From Streptosporangium sp. NBC_01756 (GTDB lineage: Bacteria; Actinomycetota; Actinomycetes; Streptosporangiales; Streptosporangiaceae), in NCBI RefSeq assembly GCF_035917975.1, contig NZ_CP109130.1, positions 1,488,001 through 1,552,000 on the forward strand: 64,000 nucleotides of DNA. Direction: 5' to 3'. The notes under the pieces are model-generated. The model searched no databases. It saw nothing but the letters and a program-made list of their open reading frames with translations, and was not told where the DNA came from. Position numbers and translations under genes: made by a program. Positions 7,128 through 16,032 of the stretch are shown in pieces. Numbering within the stretch: position 1 is the first letter of the stretch; each line of letters opens with the position of its first letter.

Positions 7128-9097
7128 GCGCCCGGCGCCAGTTCGTCGAAGATGGCGGCCAGTTCCTCGGCGCCGAGACCGTCGAGCTGCTCGCGCAGCG
7201 CGGCCACCTCGGCCAGGTCCAGGTCGTCGTCGAGGCGGTCCATCTCCAGGGCGAGTCCCGCGACGGTCGGGTGCTCGAAGAGCGCCACGATCGGCACGGC
7301 GGCCCCGAAGCGCGCCTGGACCCGGGCGATGATCCGGGCGGCGGTCAGCGAGTGCCCACCGAGCTCGAAGAAGTCGTCGTCGACGCCGACGGGCTCCCCG
7401 ATGCCCAGCACCTCGGCCCACATCACGGTCAGCTCGTCCTCCACGGGGGTCGACGGTGCCCGGTAGGGGACCGTCCTGCCGGATGTCCACTCGGGTGGCG
7501 GCAGCGCCTTGCGGTCCAGCTTGCCGTTGGGGGTGAGCGGCAGGGCGTCCACCGTCACGAGGTGCGCGGGCACCATGTACTCGGGCAGGCTCGCCCGGAG
7601 CCTCTCGCGCAGCGCCGGCCACAGGTCTCCCGGTCCGGCCGGGACCACGTAGGCCACCAACCGGGGCAGCCCGTCGGGGCCGTCGCACACGCCGACGGCG
7701 GCGTGCCGTGCTTCCGGCGCCGACCGCAGGGCGGTCTCGATCTCGCCGAGCTCGATCCGGAAGCCCCGGATCTTCACCTGCTGGTCGGCCCGGCCCAGAT
7801 ACTCAAGGCGTCCTTCGGCGGTGACCCGGGCGAGGTCGCCGGTGGCGTACATGCGCGCTCCGGGCCGGTCGGCGAACGGGTCGGGCAGGAAGCGGGCGGC
7901 GGTCTGGGCGGCCATGCCGTGGTAGCCCCGCGCCACCCCCGTCCCGCCGATGTGCAGCTCCCCCACCTCGCCGGGCGCCACCGGGACCCCGCTCTCGTCG
8001 AGGAGGTGCAGCGAGGTCTCGTCGATCGCCTCTCCCAGGTCCACGGCCGACGGTGCGGGCCGGACAGGACCGGCGGTGGACCACACGGTCGTCTCCGTGG
8101 GGCCGTACACGTTCCACAGGTTCACTCCGGGGCCGAGCAGCGCGTCGGCCAGGTCGCGCGGCAGCGCCTCGCCGCCGCAGAGCCGGGTGCCGACCGTGCC
8201 GGGCACGCCGCCGGCCTCCAGCAGGATGCGCCAGGTCGCCGGGGTGGCCTGGATGACCGTGATCCCCTCGGTGACCGCCAGCTCCCGCAGCGCCCGGCCG
8301 TCCGCCGTCTCCCGCGCGGACGCCACGACCACGCGCGCCCCGGACACCAGGGGCAGCAGGAGCTCCAGGACGGAGATGTCGAACGACAGCGTCGTGACGG
8401 CGAGCCAGCTGTCCTCCGCCGTGAGCCGCAGCCGGCGGCCGAACGACCCGAGCAGGTTGGCCACCGCCCGGTGCGGGACCGCCACCCCCTTGGGCCGCCC
8501 GGTGGAGCCCGAGGTGTAGATCAGGTAGGCCAGCCCGTCCGCCGGGGCGGCGTCCGCGGGCGCGGTCCCGTGCCCCGGCCCGGCCTCGTGATCGGCCCGG
8601 TGCCCCGGCCCGGCGCCGTGACCGGGTGCCCCCACGCGCCCCGGTCCCGCTCCGTTGGCGGCGTCTCCCTGGCCCGGGGCCCGTCCGGCCGGGGCGCGGT
8701 CCGCCGGGGGGACCGTACCGTCCTGGGCGAGGGTCAGGACATGCGGCACACCGTGCAGTAGGCTCCGGTCCACGCCCGGCTGGGTCAGGACCAGCTCGAT
8801 CCTCGCGTCCTCGCGCATCAGCCGGAGCCGGTCCTCGGGAAAGGCCGGGTCGAGCGGGACGTAGGCCCCTCCGGCGGCCCAGACGGCCAGGACCGCGACC
8901 ACCATTCCCGGCGTGCGCTCCATGCACAGCCCGACGGGGACCTCCGGGCCGACCCCCCGCTCGCGCAGTACCGCCGCCAGGTCGTCCACCCGCCGGTGCA
9001 GCTCACGGTAGGTCAGCTCGCTCCCGGTGCCGCTGACCGCGACCGCCTCGGGCGTCAGTTCCAGCCAGCGCCGGGTCAGCTCCAGCGTCGTCACCAC
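7124..9097 (-). CDS. Nonribosomal peptide synthetase, stand-alone A-T protein (Gly code)
   Basis: 657 aa without condensation domain: adenylation (1-525) with YTSGSTGRPKG, NVYGPTETT and NGKLD; carrier domain with FFELGGHSL, phosphopantetheine Ser about 583. Specificity residues D-I-L-Q-L-G-V-V-W match the classical glycine code (DILQLGLIW) almost exactly. A low-complexity GPGHG-rich insert of about 50 residues lies between cores A2 and A3, where loops tolerate length change. Start is a GTG at 9095-9097 or the next GTG at 9092-9094, which forms a GTGA overlap with the previous gene; GAAAGGTGA upstream is the ribosome binding site. It must act with the free C domains of the operon in trans. Confidence 0.93.
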   Translation of the reverse strand: MVTTLELTRRWLELTPEAVAVSGTGSELTYRELHRRVDDLAAVLRERGVGPEVPVGLCMERTPGMVVAVLAVWAAGGAYVPLDPAFPEDRLRLMREDARIELVLTQPGVDRSLLHGVPHVLTLAQDGTVPPADRAPAGRAPGQGDAANGAGPGRVGAPGHGAGPGHRADHEAGPGHGTAPADAAPADGLAYLIYTSGSTGRPKGVAVPHRAVANLLGSFGRRLRLTAEDSWLAVTTLSFDISVLELLLPLVSGARVVVASARETADGRALRELAVTEGITVIQATPATWRILLEAGGVPGTVGTRLCGGEALPRDLADALLGPGVNLWNVYGPTETTVWSTAGPVRPAPSAVDLGEAIDETSLHLLDESGVPVAPGEVGELHIGGTGVARGYHGMAAQTAARFLPDPFADRPGARMYATGDLARVTAEGRLEYLGRADQQVKIRGFRIELGEIETALRSAPEARHAAVGVCDGPDGLPRLVAYVVPAGPGDLWPALRERLRASLPEYMVPAHLVTVDALPLTPNGKLDRKALPPPEWTSGRTVPYRAPSTPVEDELTVMWAEVLGIGEPVGVDDDFFELGGHSLTAARIIARVQARFGAAVPIVALFEHPTVAGLALEMDRLDDDLDLAEVAALREQLDGLGAEELAAIFDELAPGA

Positions 9098-10515
9098 GGT
9101 CGGTCACCTTTCAACTCGGACAGCCGGAGATCGGGGTCGGCACCGGCGCGCTCCACCGTGTCGGCGAAGGCCCGGACCAGGCGCCGCGCGGTCCCGGCGG
9201 AGAACAGGTCGCTGTTGTAGTCGAGGACGCCGCCGAGGCCTTCGGGCCCCCGCCAGACGTCCACCGATACATCGGACTTGGTACGGCCCACCGCGGGAGT
9301 CGGGTAGACCTCGACGGCCAGGTCGGCCATCGTCGTCCGCAGCAGGTCGTCCTTGGGCAGGTTGTGCAGGTTGAACATGGCCTGGAAGAGCGGCGGCCGG
9401 CTCAGGTCGCGGGGCAGGCGCAGCGCACCGAGGATCCGCTCGAAGGGCACTTCCGCGTGCTGGAGTCCCCTGAACACCGCGATGCGGGTGCGTTTGAGCA
9501 GTTCGCGGAAGGTGGGGTCGCCGGACAGGTCGGCGCGCAGCACCAGGGTGGTGGCGAAATAGCCGATCAGCGGTTCCAGCTCGGTCCTGTTCCGTCCCGC
9601 GACGGGCACCCCGACGCACAGGTCGTCCTGTCCGGCGGCCAGCCCCAGGGTCGCCTGGTAGGCGGCGAGCAGGGCCATGAACGGGGTGCAGCGCTGCCCC
9701 CTGGCGACCTCCTCCAGCCGGGTGATCACCTCGTCGGGTACGAGCAGGCTCTCCTGGCCGCCCCGCCCGCTCCAGCGGGCCGGGCGGGGACGGTCGGTGG
9801 GGAGGCCGAGCGCGGGCACACCGGTGAGCGCCCGCGTCCAGTGGTCGAGGTGCTCGGTACCGGTGTGCTCGGCCCGCCGCCTGTCCTCGGCCACGACCTC
9901 GGTGTACTGGGCGGGGAGCTCCGCCAGCAGCGGCTCCCGCCCCTCACGGTGGGCCGCGTAGCATTCGGCCAGCTCACGCATGAGGACGTCCAGCGACCAG
10001 CCGTCGACCACGATGTGGTGCAGGACGATGCAGAGCATGAAGTGCCCGTCACCCAGCCGCATCAGCGCCACGCGCAACGGCGGCCCGGCCGCCAGGTCGA
10101 ACGGCCGGTTGACGAACTCCACGACGGCCGGGGCCGGATCTCCCGTGACGTCCGTCCGTTCCACGGTGACCGGCCCGGCGGGAGCAACGATCTGCACGGG
10201 ACGGTCTCCGGCCAGGCGGAACCGGGTGCGGAGCACGTCGTGGCGCCCGGCCACGCGGGTGAAGGCCGCGGCGAGGCCGTCGGCGTCGACCGGGCCGCGC
10301 AGCCGTACGCACCAGGGGGTGTGGTAGGTCGTGTCGGCGGGGTCGAACCGGCTGAGGAACCAGAGTCGTTCCTGCCCGAACGACAGCGGCCAGGCGCTGC
10401 CCGCGTCCTCGCCCCCGTCGCCGTCCCGTAGCTGCCTGAGCAGGGCCGCCCGGCGTTCGGGCGACAACGTGGCGAGTCGGTCGAGCAGCGCGGCACGGCG
10501 GTCCGGCGTGGTCAT
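9091..10515 (-). CDS. Stand-alone NRPS condensation domain protein
   Basis: 474-aa protein: a short helical N-terminal leader (RRAALLDRLATLSPERRAAL, a docking-like segment) followed by one complete condensation domain (about 40-470). The catalytic motif HHIVVDG is intact, and SFGQERLWFL, VGVPVAGRNR and RPPLFQAMFN correspond to conserved C motifs C1, C5 and C7. Free C domains join substrates carried on separate carrier proteins; here the likely partners are the adjacent A-T and C-A-T proteins. The ATG overlaps the upstream TGA (ATGA, 10512-10515). Confidence 0.92.
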   Translation of the reverse strand: MTTPDRRAALLDRLATLSPERRAALLRQLRDGDGGEDAGSAWPLSFGQERLWFLSRFDPADTTYHTPWCVRLRGPVDADGLAAAFTRVAGRHDVLRTRFRLAGDRPVQIVAPAGPVTVERTDVTGDPAPAVVEFVNRPFDLAAGPPLRVALMRLGDGHFMLCIVLHHIVVDGWSLDVLMRELAECYAAHREGREPLLAELPAQYTEVVAEDRRRAEHTGTEHLDHWTRALTGVPALGLPTDRPRPARWSGRGGQESLLVPDEVITRLEEVARGQRCTPFMALLAAYQATLGLAAGQDDLCVGVPVAGRNRTELEPLIGYFATTLVLRADLSGDPTFRELLKRTRIAVFRGLQHAEVPFERILGALRLPRDLSRPPLFQAMFNLHNLPKDDLLRTTMADLAVEVYPTPAVGRTKSDVSVDVWRGPEGLGGVLDYNSDLFSAGTARRLVRAFADTVERAGADPDLRLSELKGDRPW

Positions 10516-12143
10516 CGGCCGCCTCCCTCGGCGACGGCGGGATCGAGGTCCTCTCCGGCACCGGCCGGACCGGGCAGGTCCTGTGTTCCGGCCAGTCCGG
10601 GGACGTCTCCAACACCGAGCGGATTCCGTGTTCCGGCCGGTCCGAGGTCCTCTCCGGCCCCGGCCGGATCGAGCGGGTCCCGTGTTCCGGTCCCGGCCGG
10701 GGCCGTCCAGCCGGAGGCGGTCCGCACCCAGTCGGCGGGGCGCTCGATCGGGGTGATGCCGCACAGTTCGGCGACCGCGCCGAGGGGCACCTCACCGGCG
10801 ACGCCGCGCAGCAGCAGCGTCTCCACCCCCCGCAACAGCGTGTAGGCCGTGGAGCGCGGCAGACAGGCGGTGTCGGTCAGCAGATAGAGCTGGCAGGTGT
10901 TCGTGGCGGGGCCGGTGGCGAAGAAGACCGTGGCGTCCACCTCCGACCACGCGCCGACGAAGAAGGTCCGGGTCCGCTCGGCGAGGGCGGCGAGCGCGGC
11001 GGGGTCTCCCGGCGGGTCCACCCTGGGCAGGTTGGGCCAGTGGCCGATGGTCCGCGCGTCGTTGAAGTACGCCGACAGGTCGACGGGCCCGCCGCGTGCG
11101 CGTCCGACCTCCTCGCGGAGCGCCATCATCCTGACCGGGTCGTAGTGCGCGTGCCGGTAGGTGGTCAGCGCCTGCCGGTGCCCGGCGCGCACGGCGTCGG
11201 CGAACGTCCCCTCCGGCAGATCCAGGACGAAGAGGCCGTCCTGGACGGCCGTACCCGCCATGACACTGGTCCGGGGGTCGTGCCGGTTGGCCACGATGAG
11301 CTGCATGACCGCCGCTCCGTGCCCCGTCAGGGCCGCCAGGAGTACGGCGCTCGCGGTGGTCAGCACGCTGGCCGTGCTGACCGACCAGCGTGCCGCCAGT
11401 GTCTCCGCGGCGGCGGCCACGGCGGCCGACTCCATGCCCACCCGGACGAACCGCTGCTCCTCCGGCTCCCGGCGGGGGAAGTCGAACAGGGATCTGGGCA
11501 CCCGCTCCAGTGCCGCCCGCCAGTGCCGGAACGCCCGCTCCCCACGCGCGGCGCCCGCGCCCTCCCGTTCGAAGGCCGACTGGTCCAGTGGCTGCCACCC
11601 GGGGTCGGGCAGGTCGTCCCCCGCGAGCAGCCCCTTCCAGTCCGCGGCGAGGATGTCCAGTGCCCATCCGTCGACCGCCAGATGGGACAGGGCGAAGGCC
11701 ACCGCCCGGGGGCGCCCGCCACCCGTCACGACGGCGCAGCGCAGCGGCGGTTCGGTCGCGTAGTCGAACCCCTTGGCGGCCAGATCGGCGGAGAGCTCCC
11801 TGGCCGCGGCGAGCGGCTTCGCCTCCCCCGCGTCGAACACCTCGACCGTCAGCCTGCCCTCGCGGGCCACCCTTTGGACCGGCCCGGCCGGGGTCTCCTC
11901 GCAGGTCGTCCGGAGGGTCTCGTGCCGCTCGACCAGCCCGCGCAGGGCCAGCAGGACGGTGTCGAGGTCGCGTCGGCCGTAGACGGGCAACGTCCAGGGC
12001 ATGTTGAAGTACGGGTCGCCGTCGTCCAGCCACCGGGTCAGCCGCCAGATCGCCTGCTGCCCCCAGGTGAGCGGGGCCGCACCGCCCCGCGTGCCGGTGA
12101 ACTCCACCGCCGCCGTCCGCTGCCACGTGAGACCGCCCGTCAC
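10512..12143 (-). CDS. Condensation-like domain protein with altered motif and low-complexity tail
   Basis: 543 aa. Residues 20-460 are a condensation-fold protein starting LTWGQQAIWRLT, but the active-site motif reads SHLAVDG: the second, catalytic His, the Asp and the Gly remain while the first His is Ser. Residues 485-543 are a Gly/Pro/Ala/Asp-rich tail with imperfect repeats (AGAGEDL, AGTRNPLG, AGTQDLPG). Start is a GTG in a GTGA overlap with the C-T gene; the stop overlaps the next ATG. It may be a catalytically altered, structural or unusual acceptor-specific C domain; the sequence does not decide this. Confidence 0.85.
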   Translation of the reverse strand: MTGGLTWQRTAAVEFTGTRGGAAPLTWGQQAIWRLTRWLDDGDPYFNMPWTLPVYGRRDLDTVLLALRGLVERHETLRTTCEETPAGPVQRVAREGRLTVEVFDAGEAKPLAAARELSADLAAKGFDYATEPPLRCAVVTGGGRPRAVAFALSHLAVDGWALDILAADWKGLLAGDDLPDPGWQPLDQSAFEREGAGAARGERAFRHWRAALERVPRSLFDFPRREPEEQRFVRVGMESAAVAAAAETLAARWSVSTASVLTTASAVLLAALTGHGAAVMQLIVANRHDPRTSVMAGTAVQDGLFVLDLPEGTFADAVRAGHRQALTTYRHAHYDPVRMMALREEVGRARGGPVDLSAYFNDARTIGHWPNLPRVDPPGDPAALAALAERTRTFFVGAWSEVDATVFFATGPATNTCQLYLLTDTACLPRSTAYTLLRGVETLLLRGVAGEVPLGAVAELCGITPIERPADWVRTASGWTAPAGTGTRDPLDPAGAGEDLGPAGTRNPLGVGDVPGLAGTQDLPGPAGAGEDLDPAVAEGGGR

Positions 12144-14020
12144 CGGGATCGGGCGATCTCTTCGGCGACGCCGACGACGGTCGGGGTGTCGATGAACACG
12201 TCGAAGGGGAGCTCGACACCCATCCGGTCCCGGACGCGGGCGATGATCTGGGTGATCGTCAGTGAGTGGCCACCGAGGTCGAACAGGTCGTCGTCCGGTT
12301 CGATCTCGTCGACGCCGAGCACCTCGCGCCAGATCGCCTCGACCTCTCCGAGCAGCCCGGGGTCCGCCCCGGCCGGGGAGCCGGTCACAGTGCCGGTCAC
12401 GGCGCCGGTCACGACGTCGGTCACGGCGCCGTGCGTGTGCGCCGCGGTGGAGGGGGCCGGAGCGGATTCCGCCACCTCGGCCGGACCTGCGGATACGGTC
12501 GTATCCGGCACTCCGGGGGCGTGCTCCGGGGCCGCTCCGGGAGCGACGGCCCGGCCCGTGTCCCCCATGGGTGCGACGGGCGGCAACTCCCCGATCGGGG
12601 CGTCGGGGCGGGCGGCGACGCCGCGCAGCAGAGCCTGCAGGTGCTCGGCGACACGCTCGCAGGCGGCACGGCCGAGGACCCGCGGGTTGAACTGCAGCCG
12701 GGCCGTGAGGCCGCCGGCGGAGTCCACGACCTGCAGGTGCAGGGTGTTGCGGACCGCGCCGTTGAACATCATCCAGTCGACGGAGGCGTCGAGACCGGCG
12801 AAGACGGGATCGGCCGCGGAGCGCCCGCGGTAGCTGACCGAGACCGGGGTGAGCGCGGTCCGGGGACTGATCCCGCCCAGGGCCCGGGCCAGGGGCACCT
12901 CACGGTAGCGGTAGACGGCGCGGAGCTCCTCCCGGAGGGTGCTCGCGAACTCGGCGAACGTCCCGTGCGGGGTGGAGAGCACGGGCAGCTCGTTGACGAA
13001 CGGCCCGATGTGGTCGCGCGTCTTCTCGGTCCGGGTGGACAGGTCCACCGCCACCGCGACCCGGTCGTTGCCGTACTTGTGCAGCAGCGTGTGGAGGGCG
13101 GCCAGCACGACCTCGAAACGGGTGAGTCCCAGCCGTTCCGCGACGTCGGCCACCTCACCGCCGAGCGCGAGGTCCACGGCCTCACCGGGGGCGGCACGCA
13201 GCGACGGCCGGGTGGCGCCGGGGAGGAGGAGGTCCTGGCCGTCGTGCCAGCGGGGGCGCCAGAAGTCCGCCGCCTCCGCCAGCCGGGCGGCCACCCTGTC
13301 CTGCTCGGCGTGGGCCGCCTCGCCGGAGGAGACCGGCAGCGGCGGCAGGACGGCGCCGCCGTAGGCGGCGGCCAGGTCGCGCAGCACGACGTCCTTGGAC
13401 ATGCCGTCGAAGACCGCGTGGTGGGCGACGATCAGCAGCAGGTGCCGCTCGGGCGCCAGCCGGAACAGGGTGAACCTGGCCAGCGGGCCGGTCACCAGGT
13501 CGAGGGGGCGGGAGAGCTCCGTCTCCGCGAGTCCGCGCGGACCGGCGAGACCTCCCGGCGGATCCGCGAGGGCCCCAAAGACACGGGCCCCGGAGCCGGA
13601 GCCGCCTTCGGATCCGCTGAACAGGCCGGAGCCGCCCCCGGACGAGCCGGAGCCGCCCTCGGACCCGGGGCCCGATGAGCCGGAGCCGCCCTCGGGCCCG
13701 GAGCCCGATGAGCCGGAGCCGCCCTCGGACGCGGGGTCCGGTGAGCCGGAGACGTCCTCGAAGCGGATCGGCGGCGGCACCTCGCCGGGGACAAGGCGGA
13801 CCTCCCCATCCCGCTCCGCCAGGGCCGACGCGAGGACGGGGTGGCGCTCGACGACCGCGGCGCAGGCGGCGAGCATCACGTCCACGTCGAGCGGGCCGTC
13901 GAAGCGGACGGCGAGCGGCATGGCGTAGACCCGGCCGCCGGCGCCCATCCGCTCGGTGATCCACATTCCGTGCTGGGCGAAGGATGCCCGGTCCCACTCG
14001 TCTACCAGAGATACCGACAT
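12140..14020 (-). CDS. NRPS condensation-carrier (C-T) protein without adenylation domain
   Basis: 626 aa. A condensation domain (1-about 500) with intact HHAVFDG is followed by a Pro/Ala/Thr-rich linker and a carrier domain (about 550-626) with [10 protein letters not shown], phosphopantetheine Ser586. There is no adenylation domain, so the carrier must be loaded in trans by an A domain or by the acyl-AMP ligase. An 11-residue repeat (EGGSGSSGPGS type) inserted near residues 93-130 of the C domain is encoded by a 33-bp tandem repeat. The ATG at 14018-14020 lies one base behind the upstream TGA (TGAGATG). Confidence 0.9.
   Translation of the reverse strand: MSVSLVDEWDRASFAQHGMWITERMGAGGRVYAMPLAVRFDGPLDVDVMLAACAAVVERHPVLASALAERDGEVRLVPGEVPPPIRFEDVSGSPDPASEGGSGSSGSGPEGGSGSSGPGSEGGSGSSGGGSGLFSGSEGGSGSGARVFGALADPPGGLAGPRGLAETELSRPLDLVTGPLARFTLFRLAPERHLLLIVAHHAVFDGMSKDVVLRDLAAAYGGAVLPPLPVSSGEAAHAEQDRVAARLAEAADFWRPRWHDGQDLLLPGATRPSLRAAPGEAVDLALGGEVADVAERLGLTRFEVVLAALHTLLHKYGNDRVAVAVDLSTRTEKTRDHIGPFVNELPVLSTPHGTFAEFASTLREELRAVYRYREVPLARALGGISPRTALTPVSVSYRGRSAADPVFAGLDASVDWMMFNGAVRNTLHLQVVDSAGGLTARLQFNPRVLGRAACERVAEHLQALLRGVAARPDAPIGELPPVAPMGDTGRAVAPGAAPEHAPGVPDTTVSAGPAEVAESAPAPSTAAHTHGAVTDVVTGAVTGTVTGSPAGADPGLLGEVEAIWREVLGVDEIEPDDDLFDLGGHSLTITQIIARVRDRMGVELPFDVFIDTPTVVGVAEEIARSR
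13644..13751. repeat. 33-bp tandem repeat inside the C-T gene, about 3.3 copies
   Basis: Units at 13644-13676, 13677-13709 and 13710-13742 plus a partial fourth copy share the pattern beginning GAGCCGGAGCCGCCCTCGG. Because 33 is a multiple of three, copy changes keep the reading frame; the product is a flexible Gly/Ser/Glu stretch within a condensation domain. Confidence 0.85.
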
Positions 14021-14021
14021 C

Positions 14022-15533
14022 TCACATGCCTTCCGTCTGACCCGTCGCGGCGGCGTCGAAGAGCCCCCGCAACTCCCTTTTGATGACCTTCCCCGACTGG
14101 TTCCTCGGCAGGGCGTCGACAACGAGCACCCGTTCGGGGAGTTCGTGCCTGGCCAGCCGTTCCATCAGGAAGGCCCGTAGATCACCGCCGGTGACCCCGG
14201 CGGACCGGGGCACCACGGCGGCGGCGAGCGTGGTGCCCAGCACCGGGTGCGGAAGGCCCAGCACCGCTGCCTCCGCGACGTCCGCGTGCTCGTACAGCGC
14301 GGCCTCGACTTGAAGCGTCGAGACCTTGAACGCGCCCGACTTGACCACGTCGCTCTCCCGGTCGACGAGGTGGAGGTAGCCGCCGGCGTCGAGGTAGCCG
14401 ACGTCCCCCATCCGCACCCACCCGTCGCGGAACGCCTCGGCGCTGGCCCGCTCGTCCCGGTAGTAGGACCGGGGGGGGGTGGGCGAGCGCAGCCAGACCT
14501 CCCCGGTCTCGCCCTCGGGCAGCGGCTCGCCCCCGGGGCCGGCGATGCGCAGCGAGCCGCCGAAGGCGGGCCTGCCCAGTGCTCCGGGCCGGGTCGGATC
14601 GAAGATCATGATGGTCTGGGCGGGGGCGGCCTCGGTGGAGGTGTAGTAGTTCGTGATCGTCGCATTGGGGAAGGCGGCGGCCAGCCGTACCGACACCGAG
14701 GGGGGAAGGGCCGAAGCCGCCGACCCCAGCAGCCGGACGCTCGACATGTCGTAACGTTCGTGCAGGCCGGCGTTGAGGAACTCGATCGCCATGGCCGGGA
14801 CGACGAACACGGTTCCGACCCCGTACGACTCGATCAGGCGGGCGAACCTGCCGGGGGTGAACCTGCCGAGGGTGAGCATGGCCGGGCGGGCGTCCAGTGC
14901 GTTCATCAGCATCGTCTGACCGGCGTTGGTGCCGATCGGGAAGGCGTGCAGCAGGTGACGCGAGTGCCCGAACCTGCGGCGGTTCGGCCGGGTCTCGCCG
15001 CCGAAGGTCAGGTTGGCGTGGCTGGCGCCCACCCCCTTGGGCAGTCCGGTGGTGCCGGAGGTGTAGAGGATCTGGGCCAGGTCCCCCGGACCGACCCGCA
15101 CGTCCACCGGCCCGGCCGCGTCGCCCTCCAGCTCCCCAGGGGCGGCGCTCCAGTGGTCGCCGCCGGGCGGGTCGAGGTCGCGTCCGTACAGGACCGCGGA
15201 GGCCGAACAGTGCGCGAGCATGTGCCGGACCTCGGCGGGGGCGAGGCGGTCCGACAGCGGTACGGCGACCGCCCCGGCCTGCTGCACCGCACAGTAGGCG
15301 ACGGAGAAGTCGATCCAGTCCCAGCCGCCGAACAGCAGCCCGATCCGGTCGCCGGGCCGTACGCCGCGGTCGAGCAACCCGTGCGCGAGGGCGCCGGAGC
15401 GCCGTTCCCACTCGCCGAAGGTCATCGTCCCGTTGCCCTCGACGACCACGGCGATCCGGTCGGGCTCCTGCGCGGCGCGGAGCCCGAGCATCTCCGGGAC
15501 GGTCCTCGGGACCGGCACGGCCGGTGAGGTCAC
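14022..15533 (-). CDS. Acyl-/aryl-AMP ligase (ANL superfamily)
   Basis: 503-aa stand-alone adenylate-forming enzyme: ATP-binding LYTSGTTGLPKG (about residue 158), NYYTSTEA, GWVRMGDVGYLD hinge region and a C-terminal Lys in NQSGKVIKREL. It resembles acyl-CoA synthetase/AMP ligases rather than amino acid-activating A domains. The partner gene directly upstream (GTGA overlap at 15530-15533) encodes a free carrier protein, so the enzyme probably activates a carboxylic acid starter and loads it on that carrier; such pairs start acylated peptides. Substrate is not predictable by eye. Confidence 0.88.
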   Translation of the reverse strand: MTSPAVPVPRTVPEMLGLRAAQEPDRIAVVVEGNGTMTFGEWERRSGALAHGLLDRGVRPGDRIGLLFGGWDWIDFSVAYCAVQQAGAVAVPLSDRLAPAEVRHMLAHCSASAVLYGRDLDPPGGDHWSAAPGELEGDAAGPVDVRVGPGDLAQILYTSGTTGLPKGVGASHANLTFGGETRPNRRRFGHSRHLLHAFPIGTNAGQTMLMNALDARPAMLTLGRFTPGRFARLIESYGVGTVFVVPAMAIEFLNAGLHERYDMSSVRLLGSAASALPPSVSVRLAAAFPNATITNYYTSTEAAPAQTIMIFDPTRPGALGRPAFGGSLRIAGPGGEPLPEGETGEVWLRSPTPPRSYYRDERASAEAFRDGWVRMGDVGYLDAGGYLHLVDRESDVVKSGAFKVSTLQVEAALYEHADVAEAAVLGLPHPVLGTTLAAAVVPRSAGVTGGDLRAFLMERLARHELPERVLVVDALPRNQSGKVIKRELRGLFDAAATGQTEGM

Positions 15534-15856
15534 GACGTCCCCGCGTCCACGTAGGCGACCAGCAGCGGGAAGCTGTCGAGATAGGGTGCGCCGCCGCCGA
15601 GGTCGAGGACGACGTCGAACTCCTCCTCGACGGCGTCGATCAGCCGCAGCAGCGCGAGCGAGGTGACGCCGAGCGCGGACAGGGAGGTGCCGGAGGCGAT
15701 GATCTCCGGAGCCGCGAGCCGCCCGTCGCAGGCGGTGGAGATCATTTCAGCGAGCCGGGACGCGAGTTCGCCGGTCGCGCCGGTACCCTGCCCGGTCAGC
15801 GCGGACGAGTCTCCGGTCATGCCCAGGTCCGGCCGGACGCGCGTGGGCCCGGTCAT
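15530..15856 (-). CDS. Stand-alone acyl/peptidyl carrier protein
   Basis: 108 aa; the carrier fold covers residues 28-105 with [19 protein letters not shown], in which Ser66 is the expected phosphopantetheine site (usual motif LGxxSL; here the residue before Ser is Thr). The N-terminal 25 residues are a flexible extension. Sandwiched by 4-bp overlaps between the MbtH gene (ATGA) and the AMP ligase (GTGA). Its position suggests it carries the acid activated by the ligase. Confidence 0.88.
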   Translation of the reverse strand: MTGPTRVRPDLGMTGDSSALTGQGTGATGELASRLAEMISTACDGRLAAPEIIASGTSLSALGVTSLALLRLIDAVEEEFDVVLDLGGGAPYLDSFPLLVAYVDAGTS

Positions 15857-16032
15857 GCCCGCGCCCGCCGCAGGCTCAGCGGGCGCATGTCCGTCCACAC
15901 CTGGTCGATGTGGGCCAGGCAGTCGTCCCGTTCCCCTGCGAAGCCCTCGGCCCGCCAGCCACCGGGCAGCTCCCGGCCGGCGGGCCACAGGGAGTACTGC
16001 TCCTCGTCGTTGAGCACCACCAGGAAACTCAT
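15853..16032 (-). CDS. MbtH-like protein
   Basis: 59-aa protein with the full family signature: [10 protein letters not shown] near the start, GGWR in the middle and [11 protein letters not shown] at the C terminus. MbtH-like proteins bind and activate NRPS adenylation domains. It lies directly behind the large C-A-T-TE synthetase gene, with an ATGA overlap at both ends (16029-16032 and 15853-15856), the usual position for this partner. Family length is 60-75 aa, so this one is complete but short. Confidence 0.96.
   Translation of the reverse strand: MSFLVVLNDEEQYSLWPAGRELPGGWRAEGFAGERDDCLAHIDQVWTDMRPLSLRRARA

Noticed and set aside
7271..8761. 496-codon plus-strand open frame opposite the A-T gene
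   Set aside because: No motifs; the opposite strand encodes complete adenylation and carrier domains.
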